Origin: Synechococcus sp. UW179A | Lineage (GTDB): Bacteria; Cyanobacteriota; Cyanobacteriia; PCC-6307; Cyanobiaceae | Assembly (NCBI RefSeq): GCF_900473965.1 | Contig: NZ_UCNJ01000023.1 | Coordinates: forward strand, 1-34,894 | Reading direction: 5' to 3' | Length of the DNA stretch: 34,894 bases | Shown: piece by piece, positions 24,826 through 33,570 of the stretch | Position numbering within the stretch: the stretch's first letter is position 1 | Layout of the letters: every line of letters begins with the position of its first letter | Notes under the pieces: model-generated | The model's database searches: none | Told to the model about the DNA's origin: nothing | Seen by the model: only the letters and a program-made list of their open reading frames with translations | Made by a program: the position numbers and the translations under genes

Positions 24826-25755
24826 CGTCTTTACCCTAGCCACCTTGGCTGCGCATAAGTCCTGAACAGCTCCTAAACAGGATATACTTCTACTACTGCC
24901 CAATTAGCAGGACTGTTCCCAAGCATGAGGACATGGTTCAAAAACGAATAACGCTAAGCATACAAACGAATTGGAGTTAGTCCCGCCCGCTGCTGCGAAC
25001 GCTTCTAGTCTTTCTCTAACCCAGACTCATACATATGAATCTTGTACCTGTGATCACAAACAACAAGCCATGATTCATGTTCAGACCCAAATATTGCATC
25101 GTCTTCATGTGCTGCCTAAGCACCTCGACAACCTGCTGAAGAAATGAAATCTCAAACGCCTTGCCTATCTCGATCCCTGAATAAAACCTTTTATGCGTGA
25201 AAATACCATCACGCCTCAGGGACTTGCTGATCAACAAGTCCTCCTCTTCAAGACGGACACAGTCCCAGGTCAGACCAATGACTTCTACATTCCTCAACCG
25301 TGTGACCAGCCACAAGGCAAAGCAGGGTTAAAACCACTCCTCATTGCATCTGAGATCGTCCAACACCTCCTTGATCTCATCCCTACTAAGCCCCTCCTCT
25401 TCGACTGACCTTGCTAGCACCTTCACCTGGACCAATCGCAATGCCTTATTGCCTGGTTGCACAGAGCGAATCGTGCTGAGGATTGTGGACTGGGTGGATG
25501 CCGCCAAACCCTCTGCATTCATCCACTCGAGAAAGCGATCAACCTCAGCCTTGGTCCTGATCGGCAAACCAAACCGCTGCACCACCCGATAGGCATGAGT
25601 GACCCTTGCTTGCCTCTTCTCCTGTGCCAATGACCTGAGGGCATCTAGTAAATGCTGATCTCGTCCATCGATCAATGGGCGGTATCGATTCAGGTAAAGA
25701 CTAGATCTCCGTGAGGGGCATGACGGCAGATCTCGGCACAGATGGCTTGCTATCT
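24826..25755 (-). pseudogene. Decayed integrase (copy 3)
   Basis: The segment covers most of the integrase at 12567, including the core-binding domain (25328-25675 remains open and is about 90% identical to the intact protein by eye) and the first catalytic block (WLVTRLRNVEVIGLTWD). A TAA near 25328 (intact reading WFYP) and frameshifts on either side split it. The Gly of TTGLR is changed to Arg and the C-terminal Tyr region is damaged. It is less decayed than copy 2. Confidence 0.85.
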
Positions 25756-25884
25756 GTCATGAGTTATGGATTGTGGTCCCATAAAAACCGTGAGAAGCCT
25801 TGAGCGATTCCCTGAGTCCAAGACAACGAAATAACCTCACAAACCGCAGCATCCCAAGCAAATAAAACCTAAATCAAATTTTTA

Positions 25885-26051
25885 ACGTTATCGGCAACAA
25901 ATCTGTAGTCACAGGCAGCTTCAACTGGTCACCCTCAGCCGTGAGATGGATCGAATGTTGCGCAGTGCGGGGTTGAGGATCACTCCACGAATCCAACGCA
26001 AACTTGAGCGTCAAAAGATCAGATGCGAGGATTGGGTGGTGGAAGCCTGAA
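25885..26051 (+). pseudogene. Decayed PLD 3' fragment (copy 4)
   Basis: Remnants of the second PLD half-site are clear: ATCGGCAACAAATCTGTAGT, CACAGGCAGCTTCAACTGGT and CACTCCACGAATCCAACGCA, with a deletion of about 75 bases in between. It ends just before the TPR gene at 26098, again keeping the PLD-tail to TPR order. Confidence 0.8.
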
Positions 26052-26097
26052 ATAGCTTAAGCGATGGCTTATCATTAACTCAAATTTCAAGATAAAG

Positions 26098-27102
26098 ATG
26101 ACAGGCTTTAGGAATCCAAAAAGTGATAAGAAGAGGGAAAATACTCCACAGATTGATGGAGAAACTCTTCTCGATAGAGCAATTAATTACCATGCGAGAG
26201 GTGATCTAGCAAATGCGGAGAAGCACTACAGAGAAGCTATTGGTTTTGGACTCTCCAATGTCGCACTGTATTCAAATTTAGGTGTTATTTGCAAAAGAAG
26301 TCAGCGCACAGAAGAAGCAATAGCTCTGTACAAAAAAGCCATACAAATAAATCCTCATTACCCAGACGCGTACACAAACTTGGGAAGCTTATACAAAGGT
26401 CTAGGCAATCTTGATCAGGCGCTTGCCTCCACACTCAAATCCCTAGAGATCAAGCCCGATGAACCCACTACCCTCATGAATTTAGGCAGCATCTACCTAG
26501 ATCTCGGCAATCTTGATCAGGCTCTTGCTTCCACTCTCAAATCACTAGAGCTAAATCCTGCTAACCCAGATGCCCTCATCAACCTGGGCGGCATCTACAA
26601 AGGTCTCGGCAACCTTGATCAAGCTCTTGCCTCCACTCTCAAATCAATAGAGCTCAAGCCTGATAATCCCGATGTCCACATGAATCTGGGCGGCATCTAC
26701 AAAGACCTCGGCAAACTTGATCGAGCTCTTGCCTCCACTCTCAAATCAATAGAGCTCAATCCTGATAACCATACGTCCCACATGAACCTGGGCGGCATCT
26801 ACAAAGACCTCGGCAACCTTGATCAAGCTCTTGCCTCCACTCTCAAATCAATAGAGCTCAAGCCTGATAACCCCACTGCCCACATGAACCTAGGAATCAC
26901 ATATGAAATATTAAGCGAACTAGATAGTGCCTTGCAAAGCTATACACAATCAGCGAAGCTCATCGAGCAGCACAAAGAGGAAAGCAGTTTAACAAGTTTG
27001 ATCAATACATCAATAACACTCTTGCAAATGAACAGGATAGATGATGCAAAAAAGCCCTATCAAACGCATTGGGAATATCGCTTAACAAGAAAGTATCCCT
27101 AA
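26098..27102 (+). CDS. TPR protein (type II N-terminus), effector in next frame
   Basis: The 334-residue product begins MTGFRNPKSDKK, like the gene at 18806. It has TPRs from about residue 20 to 310, six of them of the GNLDQALASTLKSxELKPDN consensus found throughout the island. In this frame it ends with KPYQTHWEYRLTRKYP, which does not look like TPR sequence and carries no catalytic domain. A shift of -1 at A-AAA-AAG (27048-27054) would continue it as KALSNALGISLNKK into the SGNH-like frame that follows. So it is either a split gene, a recently broken fusion, or a fusion made by programmed frameshifting. Start is ATG. Confidence 0.88.
   Translation: MTGFRNPKSDKKRENTPQIDGETLLDRAINYHARGDLANAEKHYREAIGFGLSNVALYSNLGVICKRSQRTEEAIALYKKAIQINPHYPDAYTNLGSLYKGLGNLDQALASTLKSLEIKPDEPTTLMNLGSIYLDLGNLDQALASTLKSLELNPANPDALINLGGIYKGLGNLDQALASTLKSIELKPDNPDVHMNLGGIYKDLGKLDRALASTLKSIELNPDNHTSHMNLGGIYKDLGNLDQALASTLKSIELKPDNPTAHMNLGITYEILSELDSALQSYTQSAKLIEQHKEESSLTSLINTSITLLQMNRIDDAKKPYQTHWEYRLTRKYP
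27034..27054 (+). promoter_or_regulatory. Candidate -1 ribosomal frameshift site
   Basis: The heptamer A AAA AAG (27048-27054) is in the zero frame of the TPR gene (gcA AAA AAG), the same slippery sequence used in E. coli dnaX. AGGA at 27034-27037 lies ten bases upstream, about the distance at which an internal ribosome-binding-like site stimulates -1 shifting. I see no strong downstream stem. Confidence 0.45.
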
Positions 27103-27821
27103 AGCCGAGCTCAATAAAAAACAAAAAGCATAACTATACTTACCTTTCTTATCTAAGCAAGCTGATTCCTGAGATACCACGCATAGACTGTTCTGCAGAA
27201 TATCAGATCCTTCATCTTGGAGAAAGCCATTGCCTAACATTTACGAATCAGATAATTGAGCTAAAAGGGAAGAGATGTATTATAAAACCTTCTCTAATCA
27301 AAGGCGCAAAGGCTTTTCATCTGAGCGAAGAGCAAAGAGCTAATCCCCACAAAATGGGATTTGAAAAGCGCTTACAGCAAAATCTTGATGTCTATGAACA
27401 TATTTTTCTATCGTTTGGAGAAATCGATTGCAGAGCAGATGAAGGGATTCTCTTGCATTGCAAGAAAACTAGAAAAGACATTCAAGATATCTCCAAGACA
27501 ACCGCAACCAAATATTTTAAATGGACAGCAACTTCTCTTGCAAAATACAAGGATAAACTTGTCTATTTTGGAACGCCAGCACCATTCAAGGCTGCCCAAA
27601 ACAGCGAAGAATCCTCAGAAAACAATGCACAAAGGCTTCTTGCCGTAACAGCCTTCAATACTACCCTTGCGAAACAATGCCAGGAGTCAGGCTCCTTATT
27701 CGCGGATGTATACAAGTTAACAGCAGGCAAAGATGGCTACAACAATAATGATTGGATGATTGACTCATTCCATCTTAAGCCCGAAGCCTTAAATGAATTA
27801 ATCAAAAACCTTCAATTCTAA
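27069..27821 (+). CDS. SGNH/GDSL-like hydrolase domain
   Basis: The frame from TTG at 27069 gives 250 residues and overlaps the TPR gene by 34 bases. Motifs fit an SGNH hydrolase: LHLGESHCLTF near residue 46 (nucleophile Ser block), LSFGEIDCRAD near 117 (in place of the Gly-Asn block) and DSFHLKPEAL near 231 (Asp-x-x-His block). Such enzymes often remove or add acetyl groups on glycans. No good start codon or ribosome site precedes it (a TTG only), which fits translation as the C-terminal part of a TPR fusion through -1 frameshifting. Family assignment is moderate because overall similarity cannot be measured here. Confidence 0.65.
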   Translation: MGISLNKKVSLKPSSIKNKKHNYTYLSYLSKLIPEIPRIDCSAEYQILHLGESHCLTFTNQIIELKGKRCIIKPSLIKGAKAFHLSEEQRANPHKMGFEKRLQQNLDVYEHIFLSFGEIDCRADEGILLHCKKTRKDIQDISKTTATKYFKWTATSLAKYKDKLVYFGTPAPFKAAQNSEESSENNAQRLLAVTAFNTTLAKQCQESGSLFADVYKLTAGKDGYNNNDWMIDSFHLKPEALNELIKNLQF

Positions 27822-28044
27822 ACTCTCTTGTCACACACAATTACAGCTTATACTTTTCTCGCAATCGCAAGACATGCAGACGAAGCTTCTCCGTAGAAAG
27901 ATCAATCAAAAGTCCCCCGAGGATAGCGATACGACGGTCACATAAATGGCTGGTGGGCAATCACCAAAAAGACGAACCTCATTGTTGACTATACAAATGC
28001 TGCAGACAGCGACAAATCATTCTCATACAAGCAGATCAAAGTAA

Positions 28045-28188
28045 TCATGTAAATCTTTTCTTATTCTCCGAGGCATAAAACATTGCTACTGCCTCATTAG
28101 CAATGAGATCTACTGATCCATAACGAGAGTCCTTTCTCAGCATCTCCTTGAGAATAGCGTTACTCTTCTTATCTAGCTTGAAATTCAT
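28045..28188 (-). CDS. Small ribbon-helix-helix-like protein (RHH-b), copy 3
   Basis: The 47-residue product from the ATG at 28186-28188 begins MNFKLDKKSNAILKEMLRK and continues with YGSVDLIANEAVAMFYASE. It is an intact homologue of the protein at 10426, and most differences are conservative. Its position antisense and after the TPR/SGNH genes matches the first module. Retention of this frame, when its upstream partner has a stop, suggests that it may be expressed on its own. Confidence 0.55.
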   Translation of the reverse strand: MNFKLDKKSNAILKEMLRKDSRYGSVDLIANEAVAMFYASENKKRFT

Positions 28189-28352
28189 CGTCTTGGAAAG
28201 TGCTTTAAGTAAAGGTCTTCCATTGCCATCTTGTAGCAACCAGACCTTGTAAGCCTAGTCTTACGCATCAAGGCTTCCTACCTCTGACAAAAAGCATTTA
28301 CTTCTCGTCGATTAAAGGAGACATTAGTAGAGGGAATCTTAGTGATGTACAT
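28185..28352 (-). pseudogene. RHH-a copy 3 with one internal stop
   Basis: Same length as the intact frame at 10566-10733 (168 bases, no indels) and same start and stop, including the ATGA overlap with RHH-b, but codon 25 is TAG. The first 20 codons differ from the intact copy at only one residue (T6 to I). Confidence 0.65.
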
Positions 28353-28739
28353 AGTTATTGAAAAGGAAATGTAGTGATCTCGGTTGATCCTGGATCAAAG
28401 TGAACTCAAGAGAGTGAAGCCTCTTGCTTCATGCACACTTGACTTCTTGAAAGCAGTTAAATCTATTTATATGTTTTCAACCTTAAAACCAATCACTTTT
28501 GAAGCAAGAAGTACTCCAAAGCGGACTTAAAAGCGGTTAATGTAGAAACAGTATGGCGTCTACGAATGAAAACTGCCAAAACACTGCTGTGACGGAGCGT
28601 GATGAGCTATATCAAGGGATGCGTAAACGTTGAAGATCTGATGTAGCCATCTCGCTGTGCTGATTGGTCAAGCAATCGAAACGCTGGGAAGAAAGCGTGG
28701 ATTCAACGGAGTAATTTAGGAAACGCTGGTATTACCATT
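28353..28739. other. Right edge of the repeated module and gap before the RND operon
   Basis: 28353-28560 is homologous to the segment after the first RHH pair (10734-11000), after which similarity stops. From about 28560 to 28739 there is no clear gene. A short open stretch near 28660-28720 (IGQAIETLGRKRGF) has a protein-like look but no start. The end of similarity near 28560 marks the island boundary. Confidence 0.55.
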
Positions 28740-31700
28740 TCACGAAAAGAGTCTGGTTTCTAGATTTTTGATCAGCACATAAACCGGTGGAACAACCAGC
28801 AATGACAACGTCATGCCCATTAGAAGGCCGCCAAAAACAACTGTGCCGATGGCTTGCTGAGCACTGGCTCCGGCATTTTGTGCAACAACAAGAGGGAAGA
28901 AGCCAGCAAGAGAGGCGACTGAAGTCATCAAGATGGGCTGAAGCCTTGCTTTTCCTGCCTCTGCAGCGGCGAAAACAATCTCTGCACCAGCCGACACTCG
29001 TTGCTCTGCAGCTTCGACAACAAGAATAGAATTTTTAGCAGCAAGACCAATCAGCATCAAGAGGCCTATCTGAACGAAAACATTCACATTCATCGAACGT
29101 ACTTCGAGAAACACGAGGCTGCCGAGTATGGCAATCGGAACGGTGATCATGATCACTGTTGAAATGATATAACTTTCATATTGAGCGGACAGCACCAGAA
29201 AAACAGTCAACGCGGCCATCACAAACAGGAAAAGGATTTGGCGACCAGATGTTTCCTGAACCCTGGACACACCAGTAAATTCATAACCAATATCCTTGTA
29301 ACCAAGAGAAGCGAAAACATCTTTGACAGCCTTAATCGCCTGCCCCGTTGAATACCCCGAGTTGGGAACAGCCTGAAACGTGATAGAGCGGTTGAAATTA
29401 AAATGATCAATCTGCCCAGGATTGGTCACTAAGTCATAGCTAGCAATCTCTTTAACACTAACATAATCTCCGTTGGAATTTTTGATGCCATAATTCATCA
29501 ATTCATCAATCGTGCTTCTTTCCTTGGGTTGACTGATAACAACAACATCCTTCGGACCTCCATCCAAGGAGGTCTGAACAATACGTTTACTGCCAGCATA
29601 AGTACCGATTGTATTAACGACATCTTTATAGCTAAGATTAAGAGATCCAAGCAAAGAACGATCGATGTTAATTTGATAAGACGGATTGTCGGGAGAAAAC
29701 CGGGTTTGAATGCTTTGAATTGAAGGATCCTGTGAAGCTTTAGCCAAAAACTGTTGCGTCAACGCGTAAAACTCATCAATCGAATAACGACCGTTACTTT
29801 CGTCGGTCAAAGCAACCGTCAAAGAAGAATTCTCACCAAAACCAGTAATCATTGGTAGTTGAAACAACTGAGGGGGATATCTTGTAGGTAATGCTGCAAG
29901 TACTGCTGAGAGATTTGAAGATATTTTTTCGATTTTTTGGCTTAACTGACGACGCTGATCCAAAGGCAACAATTGTAGATATAAAAATGAATAGTCCAAA
30001 GTGGTATCGATAACCACAAAATCCTCAATACCCGATAGCTTTTTATCTTTTTCTCTATTGAGCAAGTTTCTAGCCTCGCTGCTCACAGGTCCATAGGCTG
30101 TAATCGATGCTCCTGGATTAAGTTGATATGCACCCGACAAAACATTCATATCTTCTTGAGGAATAAAGCCAACAGGGATGATATTGAATAAATAGAGTGT
30201 GGCGAGAGCAAGAGGTACAAGAGAAACGCAAACAAGTTTTCTTTTTTTCAAAAACCAGCCCAATAATTTCTCATAGGCAGATTCAAATTTTGAATAAAAT
30301 TGATTAAAACCATTAAAGACAGACTCTAACTTCAGACCAATGAAAGCAAAAAGGGCGGCACTGATCGGTAGAGCAAGGTTTCCAAAACTCGCCTTCGTGA
30401 AATAACCCATCAAGAGTCCAACACCAGCACCAAAAGTTGCTGTAATCCACGATGGCATCGACTCCATTCGCCCTGGACGAAGAAATAGTGCAGACATCAT
30501 CGGTGAGAATGTCAGGGCATTAAATGTTGATATTGCAATCGAGCAGATGATCGCAACTGCAAACTCAATATAGATATTGCCAATGGGACCACTGACCAAC
30601 GTAACAGGGAGAAACAAAGAAATCAGCACTAGAGAGGTGGATATAATCGCTCCAAACAATTCATTCATGGATGCAAAAGCAGCTTCTATGGAAGACATTC
30701 CCTTTTGAATATTGGCTGTTACTGACTGAACAACAAGTATGGCATCATCGACAACTAGCCCCGTCGCCAGAACCAAAGCGGTCATGGTCAAAAAATTCAA
30801 CGTGAATCCAAAAAGTTGCAAAAAGGCAAATGTTCCCACGATCGATATCGGTATTGCTAATCCAGGGATGAGGATCGTGCGCCAATTTTGCAAAAACAAC
30901 AACAAAATAAGAATAACTAAAGTGATTGCCAATCCCAACGCATCAAATACATTTGAAATCGAATCTAAAATAAAGGATTTTCGATCATTGAATTGTACAA
31001 CTTTGATTCCAGGGGGAGCCGTAGATTTAAATTTTTGAATGAGCTGATCGATCTGCTCACCGACCTCAACAGCATTACTTCCGGACTGAAGATTAACTTC
31101 GATAAACACCCCGGGATAACCACTACTTGACAAGATAGAGCTTTCAGGACTGGCAATATATTGAACATTACCAATATCTTTAACCCGGAGAACTGCTCCA
31201 GTAGTCAATCGTTTAAGAACAATATCTTCAAATTCTCCTATTGATTGAATGTAGCCACTATCCTCAATCATGACTGAATAGTTATATGTGGAGGGATCTC
31301 CAACACGACTGGCTCCAACAGTTCCACCAGAAGCAGGGAAGTTCTGAGTAATGATCTGACTGTCTACTTCATCAATACTTAATCCATAAGCACGAACTAA
31401 GTTTGGGTCGATTGAAATCTGAAATACAGGTTTTGGTGGAAATAAAGTTAACTTGCCTACTCCATCAATCAATTGAAGTTGCTTTTGCAATTGATCCTTA
31501 GCCAAAGAATTGAGGTAGGCAGCATCATATTGACCTTTAGTTGATGTAATTAAGTAAGAACTAATAGTTGTATCTGTTGTCTGCGAAATAGTAATCCCTA
31601 GGCTTTGAGTTTCTGCAGGTAAATTCGACTTGGCCTGTTGAATACGATTCTGAACATCCAATGATGCTGTATCGGCAGAAGTGTCAGGATCTAAATGCAG

Positions 31701-31976
31701 CGTGATAGAAGTTGAACCAGCACTGGATGTTGAAGTGATGTAATCGACTCCAGGAGTATCTGACAAAATATCTTCAAGTTGCTGTGTAATGGAAAGTTCA
31801 ACAAATGACGCATTACCGCCTGGATAGGGTGCAGTCACAACAATTTGAGGTTGTGCGATATTGGGCAGAAAGTCAATTGGCAACCTGCCAAGAGAAATAA
31901 ACCCAAGGATAAAGATCACCAGACTGCAGACACTGGTGAGGACTGGTCTTGAAATGAAGCGATCAGATAGAGACAT
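28740..31976 (-). CDS. RND-family (HAE1/AcrB-type) efflux permease
   Basis: The 1078-residue inner-membrane proton-driven transporter has a normal length for hydrophobe/amphiphile efflux RND pumps. The N-terminus is typical (RFISRPVLTSVCSLVIFI, then LGRLPIDFLPNI and ITQQLEDILSDTPGV). The proton-relay Asp pair is in GLVVDDAILVV near residue 410, and the partner Lys in GLAAKNSILVVE near 978, with ARLQPILMTS following. Twelve membrane segments are arranged in two halves with large periplasmic loops. It follows the adaptor gene by 13 bases in one operon. No outer-membrane TolC-like gene is in the window. The substrate cannot be inferred from sequence. Confidence 0.95.
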   Translation of the reverse strand: MSLSDRFISRPVLTSVCSLVIFILGFISLGRLPIDFLPNIAQPQIVVTAPYPGGNASFVELSITQQLEDILSDTPGVDYITSTSSAGSTSITLHLDPDTSADTASLDVQNRIQQAKSNLPAETQSLGITISQTTDTTISSYLITSTKGQYDAAYLNSLAKDQLQKQLQLIDGVGKLTLFPPKPVFQISIDPNLVRAYGLSIDEVDSQIITQNFPASGGTVGASRVGDPSTYNYSVMIEDSGYIQSIGEFEDIVLKRLTTGAVLRVKDIGNVQYIASPESSILSSSGYPGVFIEVNLQSGSNAVEVGEQIDQLIQKFKSTAPPGIKVVQFNDRKSFILDSISNVFDALGLAITLVILILLLFLQNWRTILIPGLAIPISIVGTFAFLQLFGFTLNFLTMTALVLATGLVVDDAILVVQSVTANIQKGMSSIEAAFASMNELFGAIISTSLVLISLFLPVTLVSGPIGNIYIEFAVAIICSIAISTFNALTFSPMMSALFLRPGRMESMPSWITATFGAGVGLLMGYFTKASFGNLALPISAALFAFIGLKLESVFNGFNQFYSKFESAYEKLLGWFLKKRKLVCVSLVPLALATLYLFNIIPVGFIPQEDMNVLSGAYQLNPGASITAYGPVSSEARNLLNREKDKKLSGIEDFVVIDTTLDYSFLYLQLLPLDQRRQLSQKIEKISSNLSAVLAALPTRYPPQLFQLPMITGFGENSSLTVALTDESNGRYSIDEFYALTQQFLAKASQDPSIQSIQTRFSPDNPSYQINIDRSLLGSLNLSYKDVVNTIGTYAGSKRIVQTSLDGGPKDVVVISQPKERSTIDELMNYGIKNSNGDYVSVKEIASYDLVTNPGQIDHFNFNRSITFQAVPNSGYSTGQAIKAVKDVFASLGYKDIGYEFTGVSRVQETSGRQILFLFVMAALTVFLVLSAQYESYIISTVIMITVPIAILGSLVFLEVRSMNVNVFVQIGLLMLIGLAAKNSILVVEAAEQRVSAGAEIVFAAAEAGKARLQPILMTSVASLAGFFPLVVAQNAGASAQQAIGTVVFGGLLMGMTLSLLVVPPVYVLIKNLETRLFS

Positions 31977-31989
31977 TTATAAATCGAGA

Positions 31990-33132
31990 TTACTTAGAAG
32001 ATTTAATTGATACAGGTGTGCCATTAGCAAGTACCGTTGATCCACTAGTTGGAATCAAATCACCAACTTTTAAGCCTGACAAAACAGGAAAATAATCATC
32101 CTGCAAGTTACCAAGTTTTAGTGGTGTATTAACAGCAATCAAGGTAGTTGAAGGCAGCGTAGACATTGATTTTTTTTGTTGAGGATTGACATCTGCATTC
32201 TTCAAAAAAGATTGAATTGGAATGAGTTTATAGGTGTAGGGTTGTTGGGCTTTAAATAAAACTGCCGTAGCAGGCACGCCAGGATGACGCTGATTTCCAA
32301 TCATAATCTTGGAGCGAATTAACTGCCCAGGGCGAAGACCTGCTTTTTCGTTAACAAACACTGCTCTAACCTTAAGGGTGTTCAACGCCTGGGAGTTACT
32401 ACTATCGAACTCAAAATAGGGAGGAATAAAAGCAATTTCACCCTCACCAATGACATCCCTTTTTGACTCATCAAGCATTTTTACTTGTTGACCTAGCTTG
32501 ATTTTGCTTGCTTGCAATGCAGGAACAGAAAGGTCAATGGACAGATTTTCATTATTAACAACAAAAAAACTACTATTACCTTGCTCGAAGTATTGGCCGG
32601 GGTTGACACCACTTAAATCTCCGACAATGCCATTAATAGGTGATCGTATTGATCTCCTACCGAGAGCTTCCTGTTTTGCGACTAAATTGCTATTTTTGCC
32701 AATTGCAGTTACTCTGGCTTCTTCTGCCGACTCCTTTGACTCTGCGCCTTTTTCAAACAACCACTGTACGCGCTTGGCGTGTAAATCAGCTTCTTTAAAT
32801 TGGGCCTGAGCAGTTTTGAATTCAGCAATTTCTTGCGCATTATCAAGCACAACCAGAACCTGGCCACTCGTTACAGGGTCACCTTCTTTGACGAATACTT
32901 TAGTAATCAAGCCACTGACTTGTGGCGTGAGCCGTATATAGCCAGGATTGGTCAAAGTTCCCTCAGCTTCAATCACTTTAGCAAAATCACGGGTTTGAAT
33001 CCTCGTCACATCGACCGGAAAAGCCTGAGGAGCTGAACTTTTAGTTTGGCAACTTGCCATCAGGCAGCTAAGCCCGCATATAAAGCCAACCTTGACTGCT
33101 AATCGAATTTTGGAGCGGATGTTCGTAGGCAA
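31990..33132 (-). CDS. RND efflux periplasmic adaptor (membrane fusion lipoprotein)
   Basis: The 380-residue protein has a lipoprotein signal peptide ending in LMASC (Cys28). It has the order of an HlyD/AcrA-type adaptor: a barrel-sandwich half (GLITKVFVKEGDPVTSGQVL), a short helical hairpin (KTAQAQFKEADLHAKRVQW) and the second lipoyl half (SIRSPINGIVGDLSGVNPGQ). Beta-barrel and membrane-proximal domains follow. It couples the downstream permease to an outer-membrane channel. ATG start; it is the first gene of the operon and divergent from sufB copy 2 across a 438-base gap. Confidence 0.93.
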   Translation of the reverse strand: MPTNIRSKIRLAVKVGFICGLSCLMASCQTKSSAPQAFPVDVTRIQTRDFAKVIEAEGTLTNPGYIRLTPQVSGLITKVFVKEGDPVTSGQVLVVLDNAQEIAEFKTAQAQFKEADLHAKRVQWLFEKGAESKESAEEARVTAIGKNSNLVAKQEALGRRSIRSPINGIVGDLSGVNPGQYFEQGNSSFFVVNNENLSIDLSVPALQASKIKLGQQVKMLDESKRDVIGEGEIAFIPPYFEFDSSNSQALNTLKVRAVFVNEKAGLRPGQLIRSKIMIGNQRHPGVPATAVLFKAQQPYTYKLIPIQSFLKNADVNPQQKKSMSTLPSTTLIAVNTPLKLGNLQDDYFPVLSGLKVGDLIPTSGSTVLANGTPVSIKSSK

Positions 33133-33570
33133 AATTGAATAACTAATTTTGCCAAAGCCTAGCTCTTCAATCTGCTTTTACGTTATTCATCAACAAGTAT
33201 TGCACGAGGTTAGCGCTTGCCAACAAAAAGCAAGATTGTTAATTAAGACCAGCTCTTTGATTTGACCACAGGCTGAATCAATTTTCAAATGTCTGCTCCT
33301 GACACTAGAAAATCCTATAAATTGCGTAATTAATGGTATGAGGTTTATTGTGCAGAAACCACTGAACTAAACCGCTCGTGCCCGAATGATGCCCAAGTGC
33401 GTATCAGTTGCACGCTGCCCGTTAACGCATTGTTGATTAGTTTAATAGGGAATCACACTTTCATGCTGCGCACGATCACCCAACCGTTAGCTTTTTTAAT
33501 CAAAAACAATCTCTCTCATCTAAATCTCATTCAACTCACACTCAAAGATACCTGGATCAGGCATTGATTT
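33133..33570. promoter_or_regulatory. Divergent region between RND adaptor and sufB copy 2
   Basis: The region is AT-rich and has no gene. It must hold promoters for both directions, but no single -35/-10 pair stands out (TATAAA at 33316 is a possible -10). I found no CAAC-N6-GTTG SufR-type site. It shares no visible similarity with the control region of sufB copy 1, and there is no ftrC upstream here, so regulation of this sufB is probably different. Confidence 0.4.

Noticed and set aside
7352-28560. tRNA gene as the integration site of the island
   Set aside because: No tRNA-like cloverleaf or CCA-type 3' end was seen near any integrase or module boundary.
28787-29029. Plus-strand frame opposite the RND permease
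   Set aside because: It is a shadow of a strongly conserved transporter gene with composition typical of antisense frames.
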